DNA from: Atribacteria bacterium SCGC AAA255-G05
GTDB lineage: Bacteria > Atribacterota > Phoenicimicrobiia > Phoenicimicrobiales > Phoenicimicrobiaceae
Reading direction: 5' to 3'
Assembly: GCA_000405605.1 (NCBI GenBank)
Contig: ASPA01000067.1
Location: 1 to 11,252, forward strand
DNA: 11,252 nucleotides
This document shows positions 1 through 7,646 of the stretch, piece after piece. Each line of letters opens with the position of its first letter. The first letter of the stretch is position 1. The position numbers were made by a program, and so were the translations under genes. Below the pieces are notes generated by a model, which was not told the DNA's origin, did not search any database, and saw nothing but the letters and a program-made list of their open reading frames with translations.

Positions 1-3000
1 CATCTGGTTGCTTCCTTTTTTCCCGTCACCTTTAAGGGATGATGGATACGATATTGCTGATTATTTCAATATTCATCGCAATTACGGTAATTTACGCGAT
101 TTCAAGAATTTTTTAAAAGAAGCACATCGACGGGAAATGAAAGTGGTCATAGAATTGGTCTTAAACCATACCTCTGACCAGCATATCTGGTTTCAAAGGG
201 CAAGAAAGGAAGGCCCTAATTCCAGATGGGGAAAGTTTTATGTCTGGAGTGAAACCCCGGATAAATACCAGGAGGCGCGAATTATTTTTAAAGATTTCGA
301 AACATCCAACTGGACCAGAGACTCGATATCCGGCTATTATTACTGGCATCGTTTCTATTCTCATCAACCCGATTTAAATTATGATAATCCGGAAGTCCAG
401 GAAGCCATGTTGAAAGTGATTGATTTCTGGATGAAAATGGGGATTGATGGAATACGTCTTGATGCAGTCCCCTATTTATTTGAAAGAGAAGGAACCAATT
501 GTGAAAACCTGCCGGAATCACTGGATTTTTTAAAAAAAATACGTTCCCATATGGATAAGCATTACCAAAACAGGATGATACTGGCAGAAGCGAATCAATG
601 GCCAGAAGATGCCATCCAATATTTCGGTCAAGGAGATGCCTGCCATATGGCTTTTCACTTCCCGCTAATGCCCCGCATGTTTATGGCTCTAAAAATGGAG
701 GATCGATTTCCCATCATTGATATTTTAGAACAAACCCCATCGATTCCGGAAAATTGTCAATGGGCTCTTTTTTTAAGAAACCACGATGAATTAACCCTGG
801 AAATGGTCACTGATGAGGAAAGAGATTATATGTATCGAGTGTACGCCCGGGATACTACCGCCCGAATTAATTTGGGTATTCGCCGACGACTGGCTCCCTT
901 GTTGGATAATCACCGAAGAAAAATGGAAATTATGAATATACTCCTTTTTTCTCTACCGGGAACCCCGACCATCTATTATGGTGACGAAATTGCCATGGGA
1001 GATAATCACTTCCTGGGAGACCGGGATGGAGTGAGAACCCCGATGCAATGGAGCACAGACCGTAATGCCGGTTTTTCTCGAGCTAACACTCAGAAACTAT
1101 ATCTCCCGGTCATCATCGATCCGGAGTACCATTATGAAACCGTGAACGTGGAAAACCAGGAAAGAAATCAAACATCATTTCTTTGGTGGATGAAAAGAGT
1201 GATCGATATGCGAAAAAAATATAAAGCCTTCGGTAGAGGGGAAATTGAATTTCTTCATCCGGAAAATTACAAGGTTCTGGCTTTTATTCGTCGATATCAA
1301 GATGAAATTATCCTGGTAGTGGTCAATCTATCCCGGTTTTCCCAGGTGGCTGAATTGGATTTAGCCCAATATGCCGGATATCATCCGGTAGAAATTTTCA
1401 GTAAAAATCAGTTTCCGGTCATTAGGGAAACGCCCTACATCTTAACCATGGGATTTCATGATTATTTCTGGTTTTCCCTCCAAAAAGAAGATGATCCGGG
1501 AATGACTAAAAAAAGGGAACAAATCCCGGTCCTAAATACCCAAACCAATTGGCTAAACCTTTTTAATGGTAAAACAGCCCAACTGTTGGAAAGCACGATT
1601 ATCCCCTTCTTCTTAAAAGAACAACGCTGGTTTGGCAAAAAATCACAAAGAATAAGAAAAGTTAATATCACAGAAAAAATACCGGTAAAAAATGCGAATA
1701 GTACTTCTTTGTTGCTTTTTCTAAAAGTTAGCTATACTGAAGGATTGGAAGAATTTTACCTCCTCCCTCTTTCTTTTCTGGAAAAGGAAAAAGCGGAATA
1801 CCTCCAGCGTGAAATGCCGCAATCCGTTTTATTTAAAGTTCATTCTGATAACCAGGAAGGCATTGTCTGCGATGCAGTCCATGATATTGCATTTCATCAA
1901 ACATTGATCCAGCTGGTTGCCAGAAGGCGAATGATTAGAGGTGAGCAAGGAACAATTCGAGCCTATCCCGGTAAATATTTCCGAAAATTAAGAAGAAAGG
2001 CATTGACCTTTGAAAATTCCAGATTAATGGGAGTTGAACAAAGTAATTCCTCGATCATTTACGAAAAGGATGCCGTTCTTAAATTATTCCGCAAACTGGA
2101 TGAAGGGGTTAATCCTGATTTAGAGGTAGGAAAATACTTAACCGAAGAAGCCGGTTATGCCAACATTTCTCCCTTCTCCGGGGCAATCGAATTTCAAAAA
2201 AATGACCACTCAACGATTACCCTGGGTATTTTATATCCATTTATCCAAAGTGTAGGAAATGGCTGGACTTATTCACAAGATGCCCTGGGACGTTACTACG
2301 AAAGGGTTCTTTCTAAAATAGGAGAATTGGATAAGATACCATCTCTCCCGGACTCCCTTTTTGATAGATTAGAGCAAGATATTCCGGAATTCTTTCAGGA
2401 GCTAATCGGCACTCCCTATATTGAGATGATCTGCCTTCTGGGTAAAAGAACGGCAGAACTTCACCTGGCATTAGCTCAACCCAGTGAAAATCAGGATTTT
2501 AGACCAGAATCCTTTTCTACTCTTTACCAACGTGCTCTTTATCAATCTATCCAGACTTTAGTTAAAAGAACATTTCAGGATTTAAGAAAAAATGCCAGAC
2601 AGCTTCCAGAAGATCTCCAGGATGAACTGACTCAAATATTGACAAACGAAACCCGAATATTACAATATTGCAAGATACTTCTTTCCAAAAAAATAAAAGG
2701 AATGAAAACCAGAATCCATGGAGATTATCATCTTGGACAGGTCCTTTATACCGGAAACGATTTCTATATTATTGATTTTGAAGGCGAACCAGCCCGGCCA
2801 CTGGGGGAAAGAAGATTAAAACGTTGTCCTTTGAAAGATGTTGCCGGAATGCTCCGTTCTTTTCATTATGCTTCTTTTGCTCCCTTGATACAACAAGATA
2901 CTTCAGGAGATTATAAAACGCTGGAACCATGGGCAAACCTATGGACCCACTACATCAGTAAAGTATTTTTAAAAGCTTATCTGGAACAATTTAAAGAGAA

Positions 3001-3169
3001 TTCATTCTTGCCCGAAAAAAAGGAACAATTACCTCAATTGCTAAAAGTCTATCTCCTGGAAAAGGCAGTTTATGAAATAGGTTATGAGATGAATCACCGA
3101 CCCAATTGGCTGCCGATCCCATTTAAAGGCATTTTATATGAATTAGGAGGGATTAATGAAGAAAAATAA
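1..3169 (+). CDS. treS: Trehalose synthase / maltokinase fusion protein (TreS-Mak), 5'-truncated
   Basis: Bifunctional cytoplasmic enzyme. TreS (GH13) interconverts maltose and trehalose; Mak phosphorylates maltose with ATP to maltose-1-phosphate. The frame is open from the left edge (first full codon at base 2) and reads IWLLPFFPSP, an internal TreS motif, so the start lies outside and roughly 55 residues are probably missing. Counting from base 8 as residue 1: ELVLNHTSDQH (49-59), nucleophile Asp152 in GIRLDAVPYL, acid/base Glu194 in ILAEAN, and Asp260 in RNHDE. A C-terminal beta domain runs to about 495. The Mak half runs from about 512 to 1053, with EQRWFGKK (538-545), likely ATP-binding Lys692, catalytic-loop RIHGDYHLGQ (902-911, Asp906) and metal-binding IIDFEGEPARPLGERR (Asp923). 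All key residues of both halves are present, so the fusion looks active. It overlaps glgB by 14 bases, implying translational coupling. The trehalose/maltose specificity is inferred from motifs, but the fused Mak domain makes it strong. Confidence 0.95.
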   Translation, partial: IWLLPFFPSPLRDDGYDIADYFNIHRNYGNLRDFKNFLKEAHRREMKVVIELVLNHTSDQHIWFQRARKEGPNSRWGKFYVWSETPDKYQEARIIFKDFETSNWTRDSISGYYYWHRFYSHQPDLNYDNPEVQEAMLKVIDFWMKMGIDGIRLDAVPYLFEREGTNCENLPESLDFLKKIRSHMDKHYQNRMILAEANQWPEDAIQYFGQGDACHMAFHFPLMPRMFMALKMEDRFPIIDILEQTPSIPENCQWALFLRNHDELTLEMVTDEERDYMYRVYARDTTARINLGIRRRLAPLLDNHRRKMEIMNILLFSLPGTPTIYYGDEIAMGDNHFLGDRDGVRTPMQWSTDRNAGFSRANTQKLYLPVIIDPEYHYETVNVENQERNQTSFLWWMKRVIDMRKKYKAFGRGEIEFLHPENYKVLAFIRRYQDEIILVVVNLSRFSQVAELDLAQYAGYHPVEIFSKNQFPVIRETPYILTMGFHDYFWFSLQKEDDPGMTKKREQIPVLNTQTNWLNLFNGKTAQLLESTIIPFFLKEQRWFGKKSQRIRKVNITEKIPVKNANSTSLLLFLKVSYTEGLEEFYLLPLSFLEKEKAEYLQREMPQSVLFKVHSDNQEGIVCDAVHDIAFHQTLIQLVARRRMIRGEQGTIRAYPGKYFRKLRRKALTFENSRLMGVEQSNSSIIYEKDAVLKLFRKLDEGVNPDLEVGKYLTEEAGYANISPFSGAIEFQKNDHSTITLGILYPFIQSVGNGWTYSQDALGRYYERVLSKIGELDKIPSLPDSLFDRLEQDIPEFFQELIGTPYIEMICLLGKRTAELHLALAQPSENQDFRPESFSTLYQRALYQSIQTLVKRTFQDLRKNARQLPEDLQDELTQILTNETRILQYCKILLSKKIKGMKTRIHGDYHLGQVLYTGNDFYIIDFEGEPARPLGERRLKRCPLKDVAGMLRSFHYASFAPLIQQDTSGDYKTLEPWANLWTHYISKVFLKAYLEQFKENSFLPEKKEQLPQLLKVYLLEKAVYEIGYEMNHRPNWLPIPFKGILYELGGINEEK
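3145..3151 (+). promoter_or_regulatory. Ribosome binding site of glgB, inside the treS-mak coding region
   Basis: AGGAGGG lies 4 bases before the ATG at 3156 and inside the last codons of treS-mak. It fixes the glgB start and, with the 14-base overlap, supports coupled translation of the two genes. Confidence 0.85.
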
Positions 3170-5084
3170 ATCCCATCAGATGGAATATTTTACCTTATTT
3201 AGTAAAGATGATATTTATCTACATCAAGAAGGAACCCATTACCGATTATATGAAAAATTAGGAGCACATCTGATAAAATTCAAAGAGAAAGAGGGCGTTT
3301 ACTTTGCTATATGGGCTCCCAATGCCCAATCAGTTGCTGTTATCGGAGATTTTAATCAGTGGCAATCTAATTCCCATTTGTTAAAGCAAATACATTCCGG
3401 CAGCGGCATATGGGAAGGCTTTATTTCCGAAATTGAAAAGGGAATGCGTTATAAATTCCACATAAAATCGCGGCATAGGAGTTACCAGGTTGATAAAGGC
3501 GATCCTTTTGCCTTTTACTGGGAAAAACCACCTAAAACGGCATCAATCATATGGGACTTAGATTATCACTGGCAAGACCAATCTTGGATGAGTCATCGAA
3601 AAGAATATATGGGCTTAAACCAGCCTTTTTCGCTCTATGAAGTGCATTTAGGTTCCTGGCGGCAACAACTTGATTCGACCAATGGTTCTCTGGATTACCG
3701 AAAATTAGCCCCTATCCTGGCAGATTATATGAAGCAGGCGGGTTTTACCCATGTTGAACTGCTTCCGATTATGGAACATCCCTTTTATGGCTCCTGGGGT
3801 TATCAAACTCTGGGATATTTTGCCCCGACCAGCCGTTACGGCTCCCCCCAGGATTTCATGTATTTTGTTGAATATCTCCATCAACAGGGAATCGGTATCA
3901 TTCTGGATTGGGTCCCTTCCCATTTCCCCGGCGATGAGTACGGACTGGTTTATTTTGACGGTACCCATCTTTACGAACACGCCGACCCACAGAAAGGTTT
4001 CCATCCTGACTGGCACAGCTACATCTTTAATTATGGAAGAAATGAGGTTAAAGAATTTTTAATCAGCAGCGCTCTTTTTTGGTTGGAAAAATATCATATT
4101 GACGGCCTGCGGGTAGATGCTGTTGCCTCCATGCTTTATTTGGACTATTCCCGAAAAGAGGGTGAATGGATCCCCAATCAATTTGGGGGTAGAGAAAATC
4201 TGGAAGCGATTGACTTCATTAAAAAATTAAATGGAGCCATCTACCAAAATTTTCCAGATGTTCAAACCATTGCCGAAGAATCTACCGCCTGGCCGATGGT
4301 CTCCCGTCCTCTCTATTTAGGCGGCCTGGGATTTGGAATGAAATGGAATATGGGCTGGATGCATGACACCCTGTCCTATTTTTCCGAAGACCCTCTCTTC
4401 CGTAAATATCATCACCAACAACTGACCTTCAGTCTCCTGTATGCCTTCAATGAAAATTTCGTCAGCTCTCTATCTCATGATGAGGTCACCCACGGAAAGA
4501 AATCTTTATTGGAAAAAATGCCCGGAGACGATTGGAAAAAATTTGCCAATTTACGTTTACTGTTTGGTTATATGTTTGCCCATCCAGGAAAACAATTGCT
4601 TTTTATGGGGGGAGAATTTGGACAAAGAAAAGAGTGGAATCATGACACCAGCCTTGATTGGCATTTGCTTGATGACCCTCCTCATCAAGGAATCTTTAAC
4701 TGGATTAAAGATTTAAATTATTTTTATAAAAATGAGAAGGCCCTCTTCCAATTCGACTTTGAAGCCCAGGGATTTGAATGGATCAATGCCAATGATTTGG
4801 AACACTCTGTGCTGATTTTTCTAAGAAAGGGTGAAAAAAAAGATGACCAGGTCCTGGTTATCTGTAACTTTGTGCCAGTCCCCTGGCATCATTACCGCGT
4901 TGGGGTGCCGAGTAAAGAAATATGGGAAGAAAGATTAAATAGCGATGCCATTACTTACGGCGGGAGCGGACAGGGAAATCTCGGCTCTGTGGAAACAACA
5001 CCAAACCCCATTCACGGAAAAGATTATTCTCTTTCCCTTACCCTTCCTCCTCTAGGTATCCTTTTTCTAAAAAAGAGAGTGTAA
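3156..5084 (+). CDS. glgB: 1,4-alpha-glucan branching enzyme (glycogen branching enzyme, GH13)
   Basis: Cuts an alpha-1,4 glucan chain and reattaches the piece by an alpha-1,6 bond, making the branches of glycogen. The protein has 642 residues, the usual size for branching enzymes lacking the extra N-terminal N1 module. A CBM48 domain covers about residues 27-115 (YFAIWAPNAQSVAVIGDFN, 49-67). The GH13 barrel follows, with YEVHLGSWR (161-169), region I DWVPSHF (251-257), nucleophile Asp321 in GLRVDAVASMLY, acid/base Glu374 in TIAEEST, and Asp442 in LSHDEVTHGK. The C-terminal beta domain ends with PPLGILFLKK. The start is set by a strong AGGAGG site. It overlaps the end of treS-mak and is followed after 5 bases by the GH57 gene, so all three are probably cotranscribed. 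Substrate chains would come from GlgE or GlgA, neither of which is in the window. Identification is secure. Confidence 0.97.
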   Translation: MKKNKSHQMEYFTLFSKDDIYLHQEGTHYRLYEKLGAHLIKFKEKEGVYFAIWAPNAQSVAVIGDFNQWQSNSHLLKQIHSGSGIWEGFISEIEKGMRYKFHIKSRHRSYQVDKGDPFAFYWEKPPKTASIIWDLDYHWQDQSWMSHRKEYMGLNQPFSLYEVHLGSWRQQLDSTNGSLDYRKLAPILADYMKQAGFTHVELLPIMEHPFYGSWGYQTLGYFAPTSRYGSPQDFMYFVEYLHQQGIGIILDWVPSHFPGDEYGLVYFDGTHLYEHADPQKGFHPDWHSYIFNYGRNEVKEFLISSALFWLEKYHIDGLRVDAVASMLYLDYSRKEGEWIPNQFGGRENLEAIDFIKKLNGAIYQNFPDVQTIAEESTAWPMVSRPLYLGGLGFGMKWNMGWMHDTLSYFSEDPLFRKYHHQQLTFSLLYAFNENFVSSLSHDEVTHGKKSLLEKMPGDDWKKFANLRLLFGYMFAHPGKQLLFMGGEFGQRKEWNHDTSLDWHLLDDPPHQGIFNWIKDLNYFYKNEKALFQFDFEAQGFEWINANDLEHSVLIFLRKGEKKDDQVLVICNFVPVPWHHYRVGVPSKEIWEERLNSDAITYGGSGQGNLGSVETTPNPIHGKDYSLSLTLPPLGILFLKKRV

Positions 5085-5089
5085 ATAAT

Positions 5090-7534
5090 ATGAATCCAAA
5101 CCAAAAAAAATATATTTGTATTCATGGCCATTTCTATCAACCGTCCCGGGAAAACCCCTGGTTAGAAGATATTGAATTACAGGATTCTGCCTATCCCTTT
5201 CATGATTGGAATGAAAAAATTTCCGAAGAATGCTATAAAGGGAACAGTAATTCACGCATTCTGGATAAACAAGGGAATATTATTAAAATTGTCAACAATT
5301 ATTCCCGTATTAGTTTTGATTTTGGCCCCACCCTACTCTCCTGGATGGAAAAACATCAACCTGAAATTTATCAAACCGTTTTAGAAGCAGATAAAATAAG
5401 TCAGGAACGTTACCACGACCATGGTTCTGCGCTTGCCCAAATCTACAATCATATCATTATGCCGCTAGCCAATGACCGGGATAAATATACCCAGATCTAC
5501 TGGGGCATCAAAGATTTCCAAGCCCGTTTCCGCCGCTATCCCGAAGGAATGTGGCTACCGGAAACAGCGGTTGATTATCGAACTCTGGAAATCATGGCTG
5601 ATTTGGGGATTCAATTTACCATCCTTGCCCCTCATCAAGCTAAAAAAATTCGCAAAATGGAAAAAAATAATCTCTGGCAAGAAGTCAAACAATCGAGTCT
5701 TAATACCAAACAGCCTTATGTATGTCATCTCCCTTCGGGGAAATCAATTTATCTTTTTTTCTATAATGGGCCTATTTCCCAAGAGGTTAGCTTTGGAGAT
5801 ATTTTAAGCAACGGTGAAAAACTAGCCAATCGTTTGCTCATTTCATTTTCCCAAGATAATAGTCAACCGGAATTGGTCCATATTGCCACAGATGGAGAAA
5901 CTTACGGTCATCATCATCGCTTTGGTGATATGGCTCTGGCTTATTGCTTACATTACATTGAAGAAAACAAACTGGCCACTATCACCAATTACGGAGAATA
6001 CTTAGAATTTCACCCACCCAGCTATGAAGTGGAAATTGTAGAAAATAGCTCCTGGAGCTGTTCCCATGGGATTGAACGATGGCGAAGTGATTGTGGCTGT
6101 CATAGCGGTATGCACCCTGGCTGGCATCAAAAATGGAGAAAACCCTTAAGGGAAGCGATGGACTGGTTAAGAGACCAATCCATTCATATCTTTGAACAAG
6201 AAGCCTCTACCTATTTTAAAGATGTATGGCAGGCAAGAAACGAATATATTTCAATTGTTTTAAATCGAAATCCAGACCATATCGAATCTTTTTTGCAAGA
6301 ATACAGTTCCCATCCACTTAATTCAGAAGAAAAAACTAAAGCATTAACATTATTAGAAATGCAGAGAAATGCCATGCTCATGTATAGCAGCTGTGGTTGG
6401 TTTTTTGATGAAATTTCCGGTATCGAAACCATTCAGATCCTGCAATATGCTGCCCGCTGTATTCAGCTTATTCAAAGGTTTGCCAATCATTCTCCGGAAG
6501 AAGAATATTTAAAAATACTGGAACAAGCTCCCAGCAATATCCCCCGTTATCAGAACGGAGCCAAAATTTACCAGTTACTAGTTAAGCCGGTAATGGTTGA
6601 TTTATTAAGAGTAGCAACCCATTATGCGATATCTTCTCTCTTTGACGGTGACCAAAAAAGCATTTTTTGTTATCAAATCAACCAAAGAAAAATAAATCGC
6701 CTGGAGAATGGTAAATTAAAAATAGCTATCGGGCAGGCGAATATTCGATCAGAAATTACCTGGGAAGAAGACAAAATCAGTTTTGCCGTCCTCCACTTAG
6801 GAGACTACAACGTAAACGGCGGAGTACGAAGTTATATGGATGAAAAAGCTTATGATATCATGCAAAATGAAATCATTAAAGCCTTTGATCTAGGGGATGT
6901 GGCAGCCATCGTCCGGTTAATGGACCAGCATTTCGGTACAAATAGCTATTCACTCTGGTATCTGTTTAAGGATGAGCAAAGAAGAGTGATTCGGGAAATC
7001 ATGAATCTCAATCTCGAACAAATCAATACTAATCTTCATCAGATTTATATTGATAATTATACCATGATGAATTTTTTACACCAGTTAAATATTCCTATCC
7101 TTCAACCGTTTTCTTCTATTGCCGCCTATGAAACCAACCAAGAGTTACTGGCTTTATTTTCTCAGGAAGTCATTGATCTCGCAAAATTAGAGAAATTAGT
7201 CCAGGAAGCACAGGATTGGTCTATTACCCTTGATCATGCTACTTTAGGATTTAAAATAAGTAACTGGGTCAATCAATCTTTAGATAATTTAAATGTGAGT
7301 TTAAATAACTTGAATAAGATCATTCAAATCATCAAGGTCTTCAATCTTTTAAAACCACTTGCTTTACAGCTGTACCTATGGAAAGCCCAGAATATTTATT
7401 TTGAAATGTATCAACAAAAAGAGATGAAAGCAATTCAGGAAAAAGCCGCACAAGGTGATGAAAAAAATCAAGAATGGCTGTCCCAATTTAAACAATTAGG
7501 TTATATTCTCAATGTTGAGTTACCCTTTCAATGA
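5090..7534 (+). CDS. GH57-type glycoside hydrolase with DUF3536-like C-terminal region
   Basis: A large (814-residue) cytoplasmic retaining glycosidase of unknown specificity. The N-terminal GH57 motifs are clear: region 1 HGHFYQP (12-18), the predicted nucleophile Glu158 in GMWLPETAVD, and the predicted acid/base Asp268 in HIATDGETYGHHH. ENPWLEDIELQDSAYP (21-36) is typical of the subgroup that carries DUF3536. A conserved-looking segment SSWSCSHGIERWRSDCGC (320-337) holds Cys324, Cys335 and Cys337. The C-terminal half, from about 370 onward, is mostly helical and matches what I recall of DUF3536; it holds no catalytic motif I can name. The gene starts 5 bases after glgB with only a weak purine-rich site (GAGAG, 5075-5079), so its translation may depend on coupling to glgB. 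Other GH57 members are amylases, amylopullulanases, branching enzymes or 4-alpha-glucanotransferases. Context suggests glucan trimming or remodelling, but the actual reaction is unknown. Confidence 0.88.
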   Translation: MNPNQKKYICIHGHFYQPSRENPWLEDIELQDSAYPFHDWNEKISEECYKGNSNSRILDKQGNIIKIVNNYSRISFDFGPTLLSWMEKHQPEIYQTVLEADKISQERYHDHGSALAQIYNHIIMPLANDRDKYTQIYWGIKDFQARFRRYPEGMWLPETAVDYRTLEIMADLGIQFTILAPHQAKKIRKMEKNNLWQEVKQSSLNTKQPYVCHLPSGKSIYLFFYNGPISQEVSFGDILSNGEKLANRLLISFSQDNSQPELVHIATDGETYGHHHRFGDMALAYCLHYIEENKLATITNYGEYLEFHPPSYEVEIVENSSWSCSHGIERWRSDCGCHSGMHPGWHQKWRKPLREAMDWLRDQSIHIFEQEASTYFKDVWQARNEYISIVLNRNPDHIESFLQEYSSHPLNSEEKTKALTLLEMQRNAMLMYSSCGWFFDEISGIETIQILQYAARCIQLIQRFANHSPEEEYLKILEQAPSNIPRYQNGAKIYQLLVKPVMVDLLRVATHYAISSLFDGDQKSIFCYQINQRKINRLENGKLKIAIGQANIRSEITWEEDKISFAVLHLGDYNVNGGVRSYMDEKAYDIMQNEIIKAFDLGDVAAIVRLMDQHFGTNSYSLWYLFKDEQRRVIREIMNLNLEQINTNLHQIYIDNYTMMNFLHQLNIPILQPFSSIAAYETNQELLALFSQEVIDLAKLEKLVQEAQDWSITLDHATLGFKISNWVNQSLDNLNVSLNNLNKIIQIIKVFNLLKPLALQLYLWKAQNIYFEMYQQKEMKAIQEKAAQGDEKNQEWLSQFKQLGYILNVELPFQ

Positions 7535-7644
7535 AAATCCCCTTAACTATTTATCAAATTCAATTAAACTATTTACTGCTGGGAAGAGGATTACTAAATC
7601 ATTTTTCTGTTGCCCTCATTTTCGTCAATAAGGAGTATTCGTAA
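7531..7644 (+). CDS. Possible 37-residue small protein between the GH57 gene and malQ
   Basis: The ATG at 7531 overlaps the GH57 stop codon in an ATGA arrangement, and the frame stays open for 37 codons to TAA at 7642-7644, two bases before the malQ ATG. The product would begin MKIPLTIYQIQLNYLLLGRG and end NKEYS. It is rich in Leu, Ile and Asn, with a moderately hydrophobic middle and no recognised domain. There is no good Shine-Dalgarno sequence before it, so expression would rest on coupling to the gene upstream. The malQ ribosome binding site lies inside its last codons. A run this long can occur by chance, and only the exact fit of both ends suggests more. It could be a real small protein, a coupling leader, or a coincidence. 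Confidence 0.22.
   Translation: MKIPLTIYQIQLNYLLLGRGLLNHFSVALIFVNKEYS
7630..7635 (+). promoter_or_regulatory. Ribosome binding site of malQ
   Basis: AAGGAG lies 11 bases before the ATG at 7647, a slightly long spacing. It is the only good site before the MTERYSG start and supports that start. It also falls within the end of the possible 37-codon frame, so ribosomes finishing that frame would stop next to the malQ start. Confidence 0.65.
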
Positions 7645-7646
7645 AA

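Noticed and set aside
3705..4062. Overlapping 103-codon open frames on both strands inside glgB, with similar shadows inside the other large genes
   Set aside because: They lie wholly within strongly supported coding regions in other frames, have no ribosome sites, and encode nothing recognisable.
7535..7646. Internal promoter before malQ
   Set aside because: TTTACT (7572-7577) and TACTAA (7592-7597) resemble -35 and -10 boxes, but the 14-base spacing is too short and the matches are poor.
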